Assembly: GCA_946610835.1 (NCBI GenBank)
Contig: CAMOCU010000077.1
Coordinates: 1 to 5,793 of the forward strand
Direction of reading: 5' to 3'
Origin: an uncultured Clostridia bacterium
GTDB lineage: Bacteria; Bacillota; Clostridia; Oscillospirales; Acutalibacteraceae
DNA length: 5,793 nucleotides
This document shows, piece after piece, positions 1 through 5,793 of the stretch. The notes under the pieces are model-generated. The model searched no databases. It was not told the origin of the DNA and saw only the letters and a list, made by a program, of their open reading frames with translations. The first letter of the stretch is position 1; each line of letters opens with the position of its first letter. Both the position numbers and the translations under genes were made by a program.

Positions 1-1130
1 CCTGCCGTGCCGTAATACTCCCGCAGTGCATCGCGGATATTGGCCAGCTCGTCACGGTTCCCGTTGCAGTAACTGCAGCCGAAGAATGCGCCGCTCTCCA
101 GCGCTTTGCGCGCGGCGGCAGATGTTTTTTCGCCCATCAGCAAACGTGTATAGCCGGTGTTGATCTTGTCCCCCTGATGCGCATCGCTTGAGCAGATCGC
201 AAAAATATTGCGGCTGCCGCTTGTGCTGCGTTCAAGCAGAATGTCCCACAGCTCGCGGTCATAGCGGGTGCGGGAATCACCTTTGCTGTTCATGTCGATC
301 CCGATGCACGCCGGAAAACGCTGCAGCAGGTCGTAGTAACGGTTGATGTAGTAGCGGTACGCCCAGTTGTTCACGTCGTACGCCTGTGCGCTGGTCAGGT
401 CGGACTTTGCCTTGGTATATTCGCCGGGGTGATTGATCACGCAGACGCCGCCCGCTGCTGTAACACCGCGCAGTGCGTCGGTATAATCCGTGACGCTGTT
501 GTCGTGATAATCCGCAAACCAGCTGTTGACATGCGCGTTGATGGAAACGGCATTGTTTTCGATCCCGTGCGGCACACGCAAAATATCCCGTTCGCCCGCG
601 GGCATGGAAACCGTCAGGTGCTCGTCGCCGTTATCCAGCGTCTTGAGCGAATAGGCGTAACCGTTTTCGCTGTACAGACCGCTGTCTTTCAAATATTGCA
701 GATATGCCTCGTCCGAGGTGTACCGATCCGCGAGAAAGGTACCCGATGTGCCCAGGTAGTCCAGATCGCCCTCATTGCGTCCCATCATCCGCAGCATAGA
801 ATGGATGAATGCATAATTGGAATCCTCCGGACGCACCCAGCCGCCGTTGTTGATCCCGTGATCGGTCGTGGCAACAATATCGAACCCTTGCAGTAGATGC
901 GTTTCGATCGACTCGCGCAGTGTGATGTCGCCGTCGCTGGCATTTGTATGCGTGTGCAGAGCCGTTTTGTATTGCTGCACAGACTGCCAATCCACGTCCG
1001 TGTACGGATTTGTGATCGTATACTCCACATCTGCCGCCCCCTTTGCCGCATCGGCCGCGCCCGCCAGCATACTGCCGGAGAGCATGGTTCCGCAAAGCAC
1101 GGCACAGACCATTTTTTTCAGAATTTTCAT
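1..1130 (-). CDS. Exported PHP-domain metallohydrolase (CehA/McbA-like), 3' end outside window
   Basis: 376 residues are visible; the C-terminus runs off the left edge. The N-terminus looks like a Sec signal peptide: lysines at 2-6, a hydrophobic stretch to about residue 24, and possible AxA cleavage after A25 or A28. PHP metal-binding motifs follow in the expected order: HTHTNASDG (H59, H61, D66), TDHG (D90, H91), a GIEN motif with E191 then H200, INHPGEY with H234, and SSDAHQ with D316 and H318. The set looks complete for a multinuclear metal site, so the protein should be an active phosphoesterase or other hydrolase acting outside the membrane. The closest known type is the exported CehA/McbA-like branch of PHP proteins; the substrate cannot be told. 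About 100 residues separate the TDH motif from E191. The ATG at 1128-1130 is supported by an AGGGGAGGG Shine-Dalgarno (1137-1145) and by the signal peptide beginning there. The gene has its own consensus promoter. Family call confident, substrate unknown. Confidence 0.88.
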   Translation of the reverse strand, partial: MKILKKMVCAVLCGTMLSGSMLAGAADAAKGAADVEYTITNPYTDVDWQSVQQYKTALHTHTNASDGDITLRESIETHLLQGFDIVATTDHGINNGGWVRPEDSNYAFIHSMLRMMGRNEGDLDYLGTSGTFLADRYTSDEAYLQYLKDSGLYSENGYAYSLKTLDNGDEHLTVSMPAGERDILRVPHGIENNAVSINAHVNSWFADYHDNSVTDYTDALRGVTAAGGVCVINHPGEYTKAKSDLTSAQAYDVNNWAYRYYINRYYDLLQRFPACIGIDMNSKGDSRTRYDRELWDILLERSTSGSRNIFAICSSDAHQGDKINTGYTRLLMGEKTSAAARKALESGAFFGCSYCNGNRDELANIRDALREYYGTA

Positions 1131-1136
1131 GGTGTA

Positions 1137-1145
1137 CCCTCCCCT
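1137..1145 (-). promoter_or_regulatory. Ribosome binding site of the PHP gene
   Basis: The minus strand reads AGGGGAGGG, with the GGAGG core about 7 nt before the ATG at 1128-1130. This selects that ATG over in-frame ATGs at codons 7, 16 and 21, which would shorten or remove the signal peptide. Confidence 0.8.
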
Positions 1146-1177
1146 GTTCGGATTGAAAATCGGTTTGTTCTGTGTAA

Positions 1178-1206
1178 ATTATAGTGTACAGCCAAAAAAA
1201 TGTCAA
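1178..1206 (-). promoter_or_regulatory. Consensus sigma-A promoter of the PHP gene
   Basis: On the minus strand the -35 is TTGACA (1201-1206) and the -10 is TATAAT (1178-1183), separated by exactly 17 bp (1184-1200). Both hexamers match the consensus in all positions. The spacer starts with a run of seven T. The predicted transcription start is near 1171, which gives a 5' leader of about 40 nt carrying the ribosome binding site. It lies just after the terminator of the upstream flavodoxin gene, so it starts a new unit for the PHP gene. No convincing operator palindrome was seen. Confidence 0.9.
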
Positions 1207-1227
1207 GCGCAGACAAGAAGAATCCGC

Positions 1228-1254
1228 AAAAGCAAAGACCGCCCGAAGGCGATC
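1228..1254 (-). terminator. Rho-independent terminator after the flavodoxin gene
   Basis: The minus strand has a 7-bp stem GATCGCC / GGCGGTC (one G-U pair) closed by a TTCG tetraloop at 1237-1254, followed by the T-rich tail TTTGCTTTT (1228-1236). It begins 10 nt past the flavodoxin stop codon and ends about 20 nt before the -35 of the next promoter. The tail is interrupted by G and C, so termination may be incomplete. Confidence 0.75.
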
Positions 1255-1264
1255 CTGCTGCGTG

Positions 1265-1678
1265 TTAGTGTGCGAGAGACGCGGCAAATTTGCCTGCCGC
1301 TTCAAAGTCCTGCGCAGTCGGCAGACCCTTGTTGATGAAAATCCAGGACGCAGCGCAGTGAAGCTCCTGCTCACATAACCGGATACCGAGCGCGTCCGTC
1401 GTCTGTTTGACCGTGTTCCATGTGGATTTGCCGGAGGCAGACGTGTTCATATTGACCACCTCTGCGATCCGATCGCGGTTGCGTTCGAGAAACGCTTTGA
1501 CCTCGCTGTCGATGTTGGCGGCGTACATGGCGTTGATGAGAAACAGCCGATCCACTTTTTCCGGAAGATCTGCCGACACATCCTGCGCCTCGATCCCGAG
1601 CGCAGCGGATACAGCATCCGCAAGTTTTTTGGTGTTTCCTTTTTTGGATTTGGTGAAGTAGCGAATCGCGATTTGCAT
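1265..1678 (-). CDS. Small flavodoxin-like protein
   Basis: The 137-residue product begins with a beta-strand followed by the FMN-phosphate loop, RYFTKSKKGNTKKLA (residues 6-20), typical of flavodoxins. The next strand (RLFLINAMY, about 44-52), the MNTSASG segment (77-83) and the C-terminal KGLPTAQDF segment (117-125) match the short single-domain flavodoxins found in Clostridia. It should be a cytoplasmic FMN-binding electron carrier or small oxidoreductase; its partner is unknown. The phosphate loop appears about two residues longer than the usual YFSxTGNT form. The ATG at 1676-1678 has an AGAGG ribosome binding site (1686-1690) 7 nt away, inside the 16-bp gap after the GH-like gene, so the two are co-transcribed. 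There is no signal peptide. A redox protein paired with an exported GH-like enzyme has no obvious functional logic and may be positional only. Family confident, role unknown. Confidence 0.85.
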   Translation of the reverse strand: MQIAIRYFTKSKKGNTKKLADAVSAALGIEAQDVSADLPEKVDRLFLINAMYAANIDSEVKAFLERNRDRIAEVVNMNTSASGKSTWNTVKQTTDALGIRLCEQELHCAASWIFINKGLPTAQDFEAAGKFAASLAH

Positions 1679-1694
1679 GAGAAAACCTCTTTTT

Positions 1695-3506
1695 TTAATA
1701 GACGAACATAAATCTGCCGCCGGGCGCTGTGTCGCCGAACTTGTAAAAATCCATCACATCGCCGTCGGTCTGCATATTGTCCGAAAGCTTGAAGTTAAAA
1801 TGAATCTCTCCCTCCAGCCCCAGTGCTGCGGCGGGCACGACGACGGTCATTTCGCTGCCGTTGACGGAATATGCCGCTTCGCCCGTTTTGACAAAATTCC
1901 AGCCGCCCGCAGAACGTTCCACCGACAGCGCGCCGTCCGATGCGTTCTCCCGATCCAGAACATACTCGAATCCCTCCCAGTTCGGGGTATCGGCGCTTGC
2001 GTTTGTATCGATCAAAATGCGCATCCACGCGTTTGCGGGCGAAGTAATCGGATCTTTTGTAAAAATTTTAAAGGTAATAGTATTACCATCGTCGCTGACG
2101 CATACACGGACAAAATCGTTGCGCATGGTGTCGCTTTCATAATGTGTCCCCTGCCAGCCGTCGCTGTTTCGCGCGGGCGTACTGCCGGTGTAGTGATCGT
2201 AAATTTTGATGCCGTCTGTTTCTTTTGTCCGGTCGGAAACACCTTTGAATCTGCGGATATTGGCGACGAGCTGATAGTAAAAATGATCCTTCAGAATGCT
2301 GTCCGCAGGCTCGATGTCGCGGCTGTATTCGTCGCTGAACTGATCCGGGAACGCGTTTTTCGTCCCTTCCCATTCTTTCCATCGTCCGGCAATCCATTCG
2401 TTCCACCCGGTCACAAAGATGAACTCCGGATTCGCTGCAATCGCGTTGTCCCACTGCTGCTGAAAATTCAGTCCGTACAACATGGCGTTCTCATCGTCCT
2501 TGCGGACAGTTACCATCTTGTCCCCTGATTTGCAGCGATAGAAATAATCGCCCTTGGCAAAACTGCGTCCCTGCACGTTGCCGCCGGAATTCATGGCAAC
2601 CAAAGCGCCGCTGTCGGCATTCTGTGCAACGGAAACGCACATCTGCTCGGTCTTGCCGTTTAAATATCTGCCGAACCTTGTCTGGGGATAGTCGCTGCAC
2701 CAGCCCCATGTTTTTTGAAGGTACCGCGTGTCCGCAGCAAAATAGCCGGGCTCGTTTTTGCGGAAAGTGAAAAAGCGGTAAATCTCCCGCTCGGTTTTGT
2801 CCCGCGTGTTCAAACCGGATGCGTGCGCCAGAATCAGAGGCTTGTCATCCCAAAAGAACCACAGATCTCTGTATCTGTCCTTGGAATAGATCCGCTCATA
2901 CAGATGTTTGAGCGAAACGGTTGTATCGCTGCCGTTGTTGAACGGGAGCATAAACGCCACTTTCGGCACGCGCACGCCGTCCGCTTTTGCCTTTTCAAAA
3001 GCAGCAAACAGAGCCTCACAGCTTTCGTCCCACGTGGAGGTACCGTTGGTACAGTCAAAAAAGATCACATCCACGCCCGCATCCGCCAAAAGCTCCGCAT
3101 GCTTGCGCAGCACGTATTCGTCCGTATCTCTGTAATACCCGAGCAGCGGACGGCTCCAATAGTACGGGCGGCCGTCCGGCATATTGCCCCAAATCGGGGA
3201 ATCGAAATCGTGCAGGATTTCCGGATGCCCGGCAAGAATTTCAGACACGTTCAACGCCTCAAAACTGTCCGCGAAATGGGTGTGCCATGTCCAATAAAAC
3301 ATACCGACAAATTTGTGTTCATCCTTTTGCCGCACCTCGCCCGCCATCGGCAGCGTCCTGCCCAAGCCGTCCGTTGCCGCCCATGTGTCCGGAAGAATGT
3401 CAGCCTGCGGCGGGATATTTTTGTTTCTTCCGCCGCAAACGAAGCAGAAAATCGTAGAAAGGAACACACCAACAGCCGAAAGCAGCGCAAGAATTTTTGC
3501 AAACAT
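1695..3506 (-). CDS. Exported GH99/WbsX-like TIM-barrel protein with C-terminal CBM9/DOMON-like domain
   Basis: The 603-residue product has an N-terminal hydrophobic segment (about 4-24) acting as signal peptide or membrane anchor. There is no good lipobox near C21 or C24. Residues about 65-420 resemble the GH99/GH71/WbsX-type barrel: GMFYWTWH (68-75), YYRDTDEYVLRKHAELL (124-140), AGVDVIFFDCTNG (143-155), FMLPFNNG (185-192), and VTGWNEW (365-371) with an IEPADSILK segment near 398-406. N369-E370-W371 corresponds to the catalytic NEW motif of that group, but the second Glu of the usual NEWxEG is Ala (A373). Residues about 430-603 resemble CBM9/DOMON-like sugar-binding beta-sandwiches (RNDFVRV, WMRILIDTN, WEGFEYVLDR). 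It probably acts on a glycan outside the cell; the substrate is unknown. The open frame extends 80 codons upstream to 3746, but that part overlaps the HD-GYP gene and lacks a signal. The ATG at 3504-3506 has GGAGG 7 nt before it and starts a signal peptide. Confidence 0.78.
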   Translation of the reverse strand: MFAKILALLSAVGVFLSTIFCFVCGGRNKNIPPQADILPDTWAATDGLGRTLPMAGEVRQKDEHKFVGMFYWTWHTHFADSFEALNVSEILAGHPEILHDFDSPIWGNMPDGRPYYWSRPLLGYYRDTDEYVLRKHAELLADAGVDVIFFDCTNGTSTWDESCEALFAAFEKAKADGVRVPKVAFMLPFNNGSDTTVSLKHLYERIYSKDRYRDLWFFWDDKPLILAHASGLNTRDKTEREIYRFFTFRKNEPGYFAADTRYLQKTWGWCSDYPQTRFGRYLNGKTEQMCVSVAQNADSGALVAMNSGGNVQGRSFAKGDYFYRCKSGDKMVTVRKDDENAMLYGLNFQQQWDNAIAANPEFIFVTGWNEWIAGRWKEWEGTKNAFPDQFSDEYSRDIEPADSILKDHFYYQLVANIRRFKGVSDRTKETDGIKIYDHYTGSTPARNSDGWQGTHYESDTMRNDFVRVCVSDDGNTITFKIFTKDPITSPANAWMRILIDTNASADTPNWEGFEYVLDRENASDGALSVERSAGGWNFVKTGEAAYSVNGSEMTVVVPAAALGLEGEIHFNFKLSDNMQTDGDVMDFYKFGDTAPGGRFMFVY

Positions 3507-3513
3507 TTTTACA

Positions 3514-3518
3514 CCTCC
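3514..3518 (-). promoter_or_regulatory. Ribosome binding site deciding the GH-like start
   Basis: GGAGG on the minus strand lies 7 nt before the ATG at 3504-3506. It decides for this start and against the longer reading frame from 3746, whose first 80 codons overlap the end of the HD-GYP gene. Confidence 0.85.
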
Positions 3519-3551
3519 GCCAAGAGTATCGAGGATGTCTGAACGTCGAAA

Positions 3552-3581
3552 GCAGCAGAAAGGAATCATTCTTTCTGCCGC
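3552..3581 (-). other. Intercistronic stem-loop between the HD-GYP and GH-like genes
   Basis: The minus strand has an 11-bp stem, GCGGCAGAAAG / CTTTCTGCTGC (one G-U pair), with an 8-nt loop, starting 7 nt after the HD-GYP stop codon. Only TTTCGA follows, so the T-tract is too poor for a strong terminator. It may be a weak terminator, an mRNA-stabilising 3' hairpin or a processing site. No convincing promoter was seen between it and the GH-like start, which favours read-through. Confidence 0.6.
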
Positions 3582-3588
3582 AGTCACA

Positions 3589-4956
3589 CTATTTGCGTAT
3601 ATTTTCGATGGTTTCCATGCTTCCGCCGCCGTGGTCGTCGGGATCACGGAAGGCGCCTTTGTCGACCAGACGCAGGAAAGCGTCCACAACGTCGGGCGTG
3701 AGCTGTGTGCCGGACACTTCGCGGATGATGGAAACGACCTTGTCAAAATTCATGCGCGAGCGGTACGGACGGTTGGAATACATTGCGTCGAAGCAGTCCG
3801 CAACCGCAATGATCTGTGCCACGCGCGGGATCTCGTCGCCGGCCAAGCCGAACGGATAACCCTTTCCGTCCGGTCGCTCGTGGTGTGCCTGCGCACCAAT
3901 GGCAATTTCCGGCATGAGGCTGATGTTCTGCAGCACCTCGTATCCCCTGGCCGCGTGCGATTTGATCAGGCCGAACTCCTCGTCCGTCAGCTTTCCCTGC
4001 TTGTTCAGCACGCTGTCCGGAATGCCGACCTTGCCGATGTCGTGCATGAGCGCAATGTTGTGATACTTTTCCACAGTTTCTTCGTCGTAACCCAGTTCGC
4101 GCGCGAGCATTTCGGTATACTGCGCGACGCGGAAGGAGTGACCCTGCGTATAGGAATCCTTCAGGTCGACCACCTTTGCAAACGCTTCGATGATTTCGCG
4201 CGTCAACTGCTTGTCCCGTTTCTGCTGCGCGAGCAGGCTGTCCATTTCGTCCGCACGGCGCGCACCGATATAGATCTGCGAGCCGACCAGCATACATGCG
4301 GCAAAAAACAAAATAGCAATGACAGCTATGTGAACGATATAGCTTCGGACATTGTCATAGACGCCTTTCATGGAAATATCCGCGCCAACGTAAGCGGTAC
4401 ATTTTCCGGAATCGTCAAAGATCGGCTCGTAACGCGTCAGCAGCCAGCCGTATGTGTCGTTGCTTTCAATGGTTTCCAACGGTTCGCCGGCAAAAAGCTT
4501 TGGCAAATACGGCTCAAAGCTTTCGTCAAAAGGAATCAATGTGCCCAAATCGGATGCGTCGATGTCCGGCCGCTCGTCATAGGCGCTCAGGCTGTCGTCG
4601 GCTGTTTCAAAGTCAAACACAACGTGGCATCCGTCCGGCAGAATCTGATAAACATAAAGATACTGCAGGTAAGACGTGTTTTGAAGGATACTGTCCAGCA
4701 GACGCCCTGTTTGCATATACGCATCATCCGCACCGCCTGCAAGCCAATCGCCGATCCTGTTGCCGTCAATCTGCTCGGCAGCAAGCCGGGAGACGTTGAG
4801 GATGATCTGTTCGCGGTAACCGCGCGTGGTACGGTTGAAAAGAAAAATACTGGTCACGGCGACGGCAACCACCGTCACCAGCACAAGAAGCGCCAGGACG
4901 AGCATCAGCAAACGGTGTCTGTTTTTGGTCGGGTTTGCGGTTGTCTTATTCTTCAA
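3589..4956 (-). CDS. Membrane HD-GYP protein, likely cyclic di-GMP phosphodiesterase with extracytoplasmic sensor
   Basis: The 455-residue product has a first membrane segment (about 15-40), an extracytoplasmic region (about 41-205) with Cache/PAS-like features (YLYVYQILPDG at 99-109, YGWLLTRYEPIF at 169-180, YVGADISM at 189-196), a second membrane segment (about 206-230), a short linker and a cytoplasmic HD-GYP domain (about 250-440). Catalytic features look intact: H273 in TQGHSFRV, HDIGK with H305-D306, H334, HHE with H358-H359, DGKGYP with GYP at 366-368, D387, and NRPYR at 395-399. Members of this family hydrolyse cyclic di-GMP. Position 269 is Tyr where trinuclear members carry Glu, so a two-metal centre is likely. 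The start is TTG: an in-frame TGA lies at 4978-4980, the AGGAGG at 4965-4970 is 8 nt away, and the next ATG (codon 18) would cut into the first membrane segment. The GH-like gene follows 82 bp downstream. The ligand of the sensor is unknown. Confidence 0.93.
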   Translation of the reverse strand: MKNKTTANPTKNRHRLLMLVLALLVLVTVVAVAVTSIFLFNRTTRGYREQIILNVSRLAAEQIDGNRIGDWLAGGADDAYMQTGRLLDSILQNTSYLQYLYVYQILPDGCHVVFDFETADDSLSAYDERPDIDASDLGTLIPFDESFEPYLPKLFAGEPLETIESNDTYGWLLTRYEPIFDDSGKCTAYVGADISMKGVYDNVRSYIVHIAVIAILFFAACMLVGSQIYIGARRADEMDSLLAQQKRDKQLTREIIEAFAKVVDLKDSYTQGHSFRVAQYTEMLARELGYDEETVEKYHNIALMHDIGKVGIPDSVLNKQGKLTDEEFGLIKSHAARGYEVLQNISLMPEIAIGAQAHHERPDGKGYPFGLAGDEIPRVAQIIAVADCFDAMYSNRPYRSRMNFDKVVSIIREVSGTQLTPDVVDAFLRLVDKGAFRDPDDHGGGSMETIENIRK

Positions 4957-4964
4957 TTTTTTGT

Positions 4965-4970
4965 CCTCCT
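4965..4970 (-). promoter_or_regulatory. Ribosome binding site supporting a TTG start
   Basis: A full AGGAGG on the minus strand is placed 8 nt before the TTG at 4954-4956. Together with the in-frame TGA just upstream (4978-4980) it makes TTG the only reasonable start that keeps the first membrane helix. Confidence 0.85.
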
Positions 4971-5018
4971 GCCTGCGTCAAATCAAACGTAATATACAAA
5001 TATAAAATGGTATGTATG

Positions 5019-5042
5019 CGCCGGCAGCCGGCGTGTTCTTTT
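5019..5042. terminator. GC-rich hairpin, possible terminator
   Basis: CGCCGG, loop CAG, CCGGCG forms a perfect 6-bp stem at 5019-5033. On the plus strand it is followed by a T-rich stretch TGTTCTTTTC (5034-5043), which looks like an intrinsic terminator for plus-strand transcripts. On the minus strand, the direction of all genes here, it is preceded by an A-rich stretch and followed by CATACATACC, so it is a weak terminator for the beta-helix gene. It sits about 85 nt past the beta-helix stop codon. Confidence 0.5.
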
Positions 5043-5118
5043 CGGCCGTTGTGCTGCTGTGATCGGAAAAGAAATCCGAAGGCGTAGCGCTCTTGGAATT
5101 ATCCTTGTATCGTCCGCT

Positions 5119-5793
5119 TTAAAACAGGCTCTTGAAGAAATCCGCAATCTTGTACCAAAGCATCAAAAAGAAGTGGAACGGCTCTTTGGCACGAACATAC
5201 TGCTGCGCGACGGAATGCGCATTGTAAGGTGTTTGCCCGCCGTGCGACGACAGGCCGATCACCGTGTCTTTCAACGTGCCGGCAGCGGAATAATCAAAAG
5301 CCTCGAAGCCCAGCGCAAAAACCGGTGAATCCTCTGCAAGAGTGAAATCAAACTGCGCCGCATCGCGGAACATCGGATCCAGCGTCTTTGCGCTGCGGAC
5401 AAAGCCTTTGCGGCGCGCCGTTTCGTACGACATCGCTTTTCTACTTTTGCCGCTTGTGCCAAGGTAAACGTCTTTTCCGTACGTCAGATCCCAAAGGAAG
5501 TTGCCGTCCTCGGCGAAGGCTTCCTGCGTGTCAAGATAGGAAAACGTCATGGCTCTGCCGTCGGTCAGCAGAATATTGTGCGCAAAGCTCGCCGTTCGAG
5601 AGTCCCCCTGTACACGGCTCAGATTGGATACAACACGAATCTGTGATTCGGCGTTCAGCGCAAAGATATTGTTGCGCACCGTGTTCAGGTGGCCGTAATG
5701 CAGATGATAACCGTCGCTCCCGCAGGCGTAGACAAGATTCTTTTCCACCAGCATTTCGGAGGAGCCTTCGTCCAGATAGATGCCCCAGCCGCC
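5119..5793 (-). CDS. Right-handed parallel beta-helix protein, C-terminal part
   Basis: 224 residues are visible; the N-terminus lies beyond the right edge, and the frame is open to the last base. Beta-helix rungs are clear: WGIYLDEGSS (3-12), then a YHLHYG motif (29-34) followed by NTVRNNIFALN (37-47), a pattern common in secreted pectate-lyase-fold proteins. The segment LDPMFRDAAQFDFTLAEDSP (residues 138-156 or so) leading into FALGFEAFDYSAAG (159-172) is the typical closing segment of this family (DPxF, DFxL, SP, LGF). Such proteins are usually exported and bind or cleave polysaccharides, but catalytic residues cannot be assigned from this fragment. After residue 200 the protein ends in a very hydrophobic, aromatic tail (FHFFLMLWYKIADFFKSLF), unusual for a soluble exported beta-helix. 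It is on the same strand as the HD-GYP gene, 162 bp away. Fold confident, activity unknown. Confidence 0.85.
   Translation of the reverse strand, partial: GGWGIYLDEGSSEMLVEKNLVYACGSDGYHLHYGHLNTVRNNIFALNAESQIRVVSNLSRVQGDSRTASFAHNILLTDGRAMTFSYLDTQEAFAEDGNFLWDLTYGKDVYLGTSGKSRKAMSYETARRKGFVRSAKTLDPMFRDAAQFDFTLAEDSPVFALGFEAFDYSAAGTLKDTVIGLSSHGGQTPYNAHSVAQQYVRAKEPFHFFLMLWYKIADFFKSLF

Larger units (their letters stand above)
4957..5118. promoter_or_regulatory. Intergenic region upstream of the HD-GYP gene, promoter not resolved
   Basis: This gap of 162 bp carries no gene. Its HD-GYP-proximal part (about 4986-5005) is AT-rich and holds two TATATT-like -10 candidates on the minus strand, but neither has a recognisable -35 at 16-18 bp. 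A promoter for the HD-GYP gene may be here with activator dependence, or transcription may read in from the beta-helix gene. A GC-rich hairpin lies at 5019-5033. Confidence 0.35.

Noticed and set aside
1171..1190. Imperfect dyad TGTACAC / TTTACACA around the -10 of the PHP promoter
   Set aside because: Only about half of the positions pair, so it is not supportable as an operator.
772..1374. Other minus-strand and plus-strand frames over the PHP gene and its promoter
   Set aside because: They run in other frames through the PHP coding region and across a terminator and promoter, and carry no domain; the PHP frame carries all the metal-site motifs.
1677..3542. Plus-strand open frames of 283 and 275 codons (1677-2528, 2715-3542)
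   Set aside because: They are antisense to the GH-like gene and show no domain, signal peptide or compositional logic of a real protein.
3519..3551. Possible promoter between the HD-GYP and GH-like genes (TTCGAC ... TACTCT)
   Set aside because: Only about half of the hexamer positions match, and a start there would fall almost on the ribosome binding site.
3507..3746. 80-codon N-terminal extension of the GH-like gene
   Set aside because: It overlaps the end of the HD-GYP gene, has low-complexity out-of-frame composition, and would bury the signal peptide. The ATG at 3504-3506 has its own GGAGG.
3313..4992. 559-codon open frame on the plus strand
   Set aside because: It is antisense to the HD-GYP gene, whose catalytic motifs, membrane segments and ribosome binding site are unmistakable. 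It has no recognisable domain and no clear ribosome binding site; it arises from codon bias in the opposite gene.

Overview
The window reads as part of a chromosome from an uncultured or poorly characterised low-to-mid-GC Gram-positive bacterium, most likely a gut-type Clostridia (Oscillospiraceae or Christensenellales-like). This is inference from strong AGGAGG-type ribosome binding sites, a consensus sigma-A promoter, a TTG start codon, moderate GC content and the protein families present. No rRNA, tRNA, mobile element or CRISPR array was seen, and no marker gene fixes the genus.

All five genes lie on the minus strand, so transcription runs from high to low coordinates. In that order: (1) the C-terminal 224 residues of a right-handed parallel beta-helix protein (5119-5793, N-terminus outside the window); (2) after a 162-bp gap, a membrane-bound HD-GYP protein with a Cache-like extracytoplasmic sensor and a TTG start (3589-4956); (3) after an 82-bp gap holding a stem-loop, an exported TIM-barrel protein resembling GH99/WbsX-type enzymes, with a C-terminal CBM9/DOMON-like beta-sandwich (1695-3506); (4) 16 bp later, a small flavodoxin-like protein (1265-1678), followed by a rho-independent terminator; (5) behind a perfect TTGACA-N17-TATAAT promoter, an exported PHP-type metallohydrolase (1-1130), cut by the left edge.

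The GH-like gene and the flavodoxin gene are almost certainly co-transcribed. The HD-GYP gene probably belongs to the same transcript, with the stem-loop modulating or processing the junction. The PHP gene is a separate, apparently strongly expressed unit.

The theme is cell-surface or extracellular carbohydrate handling (beta-helix protein, GH-like enzyme, exported metallohydrolase) next to a receptor that would break down cyclic di-GMP. A link between sensing an external ligand, lowering c-di-GMP and expressing secreted glycan-active proteins is plausible but is inference from gene order only.
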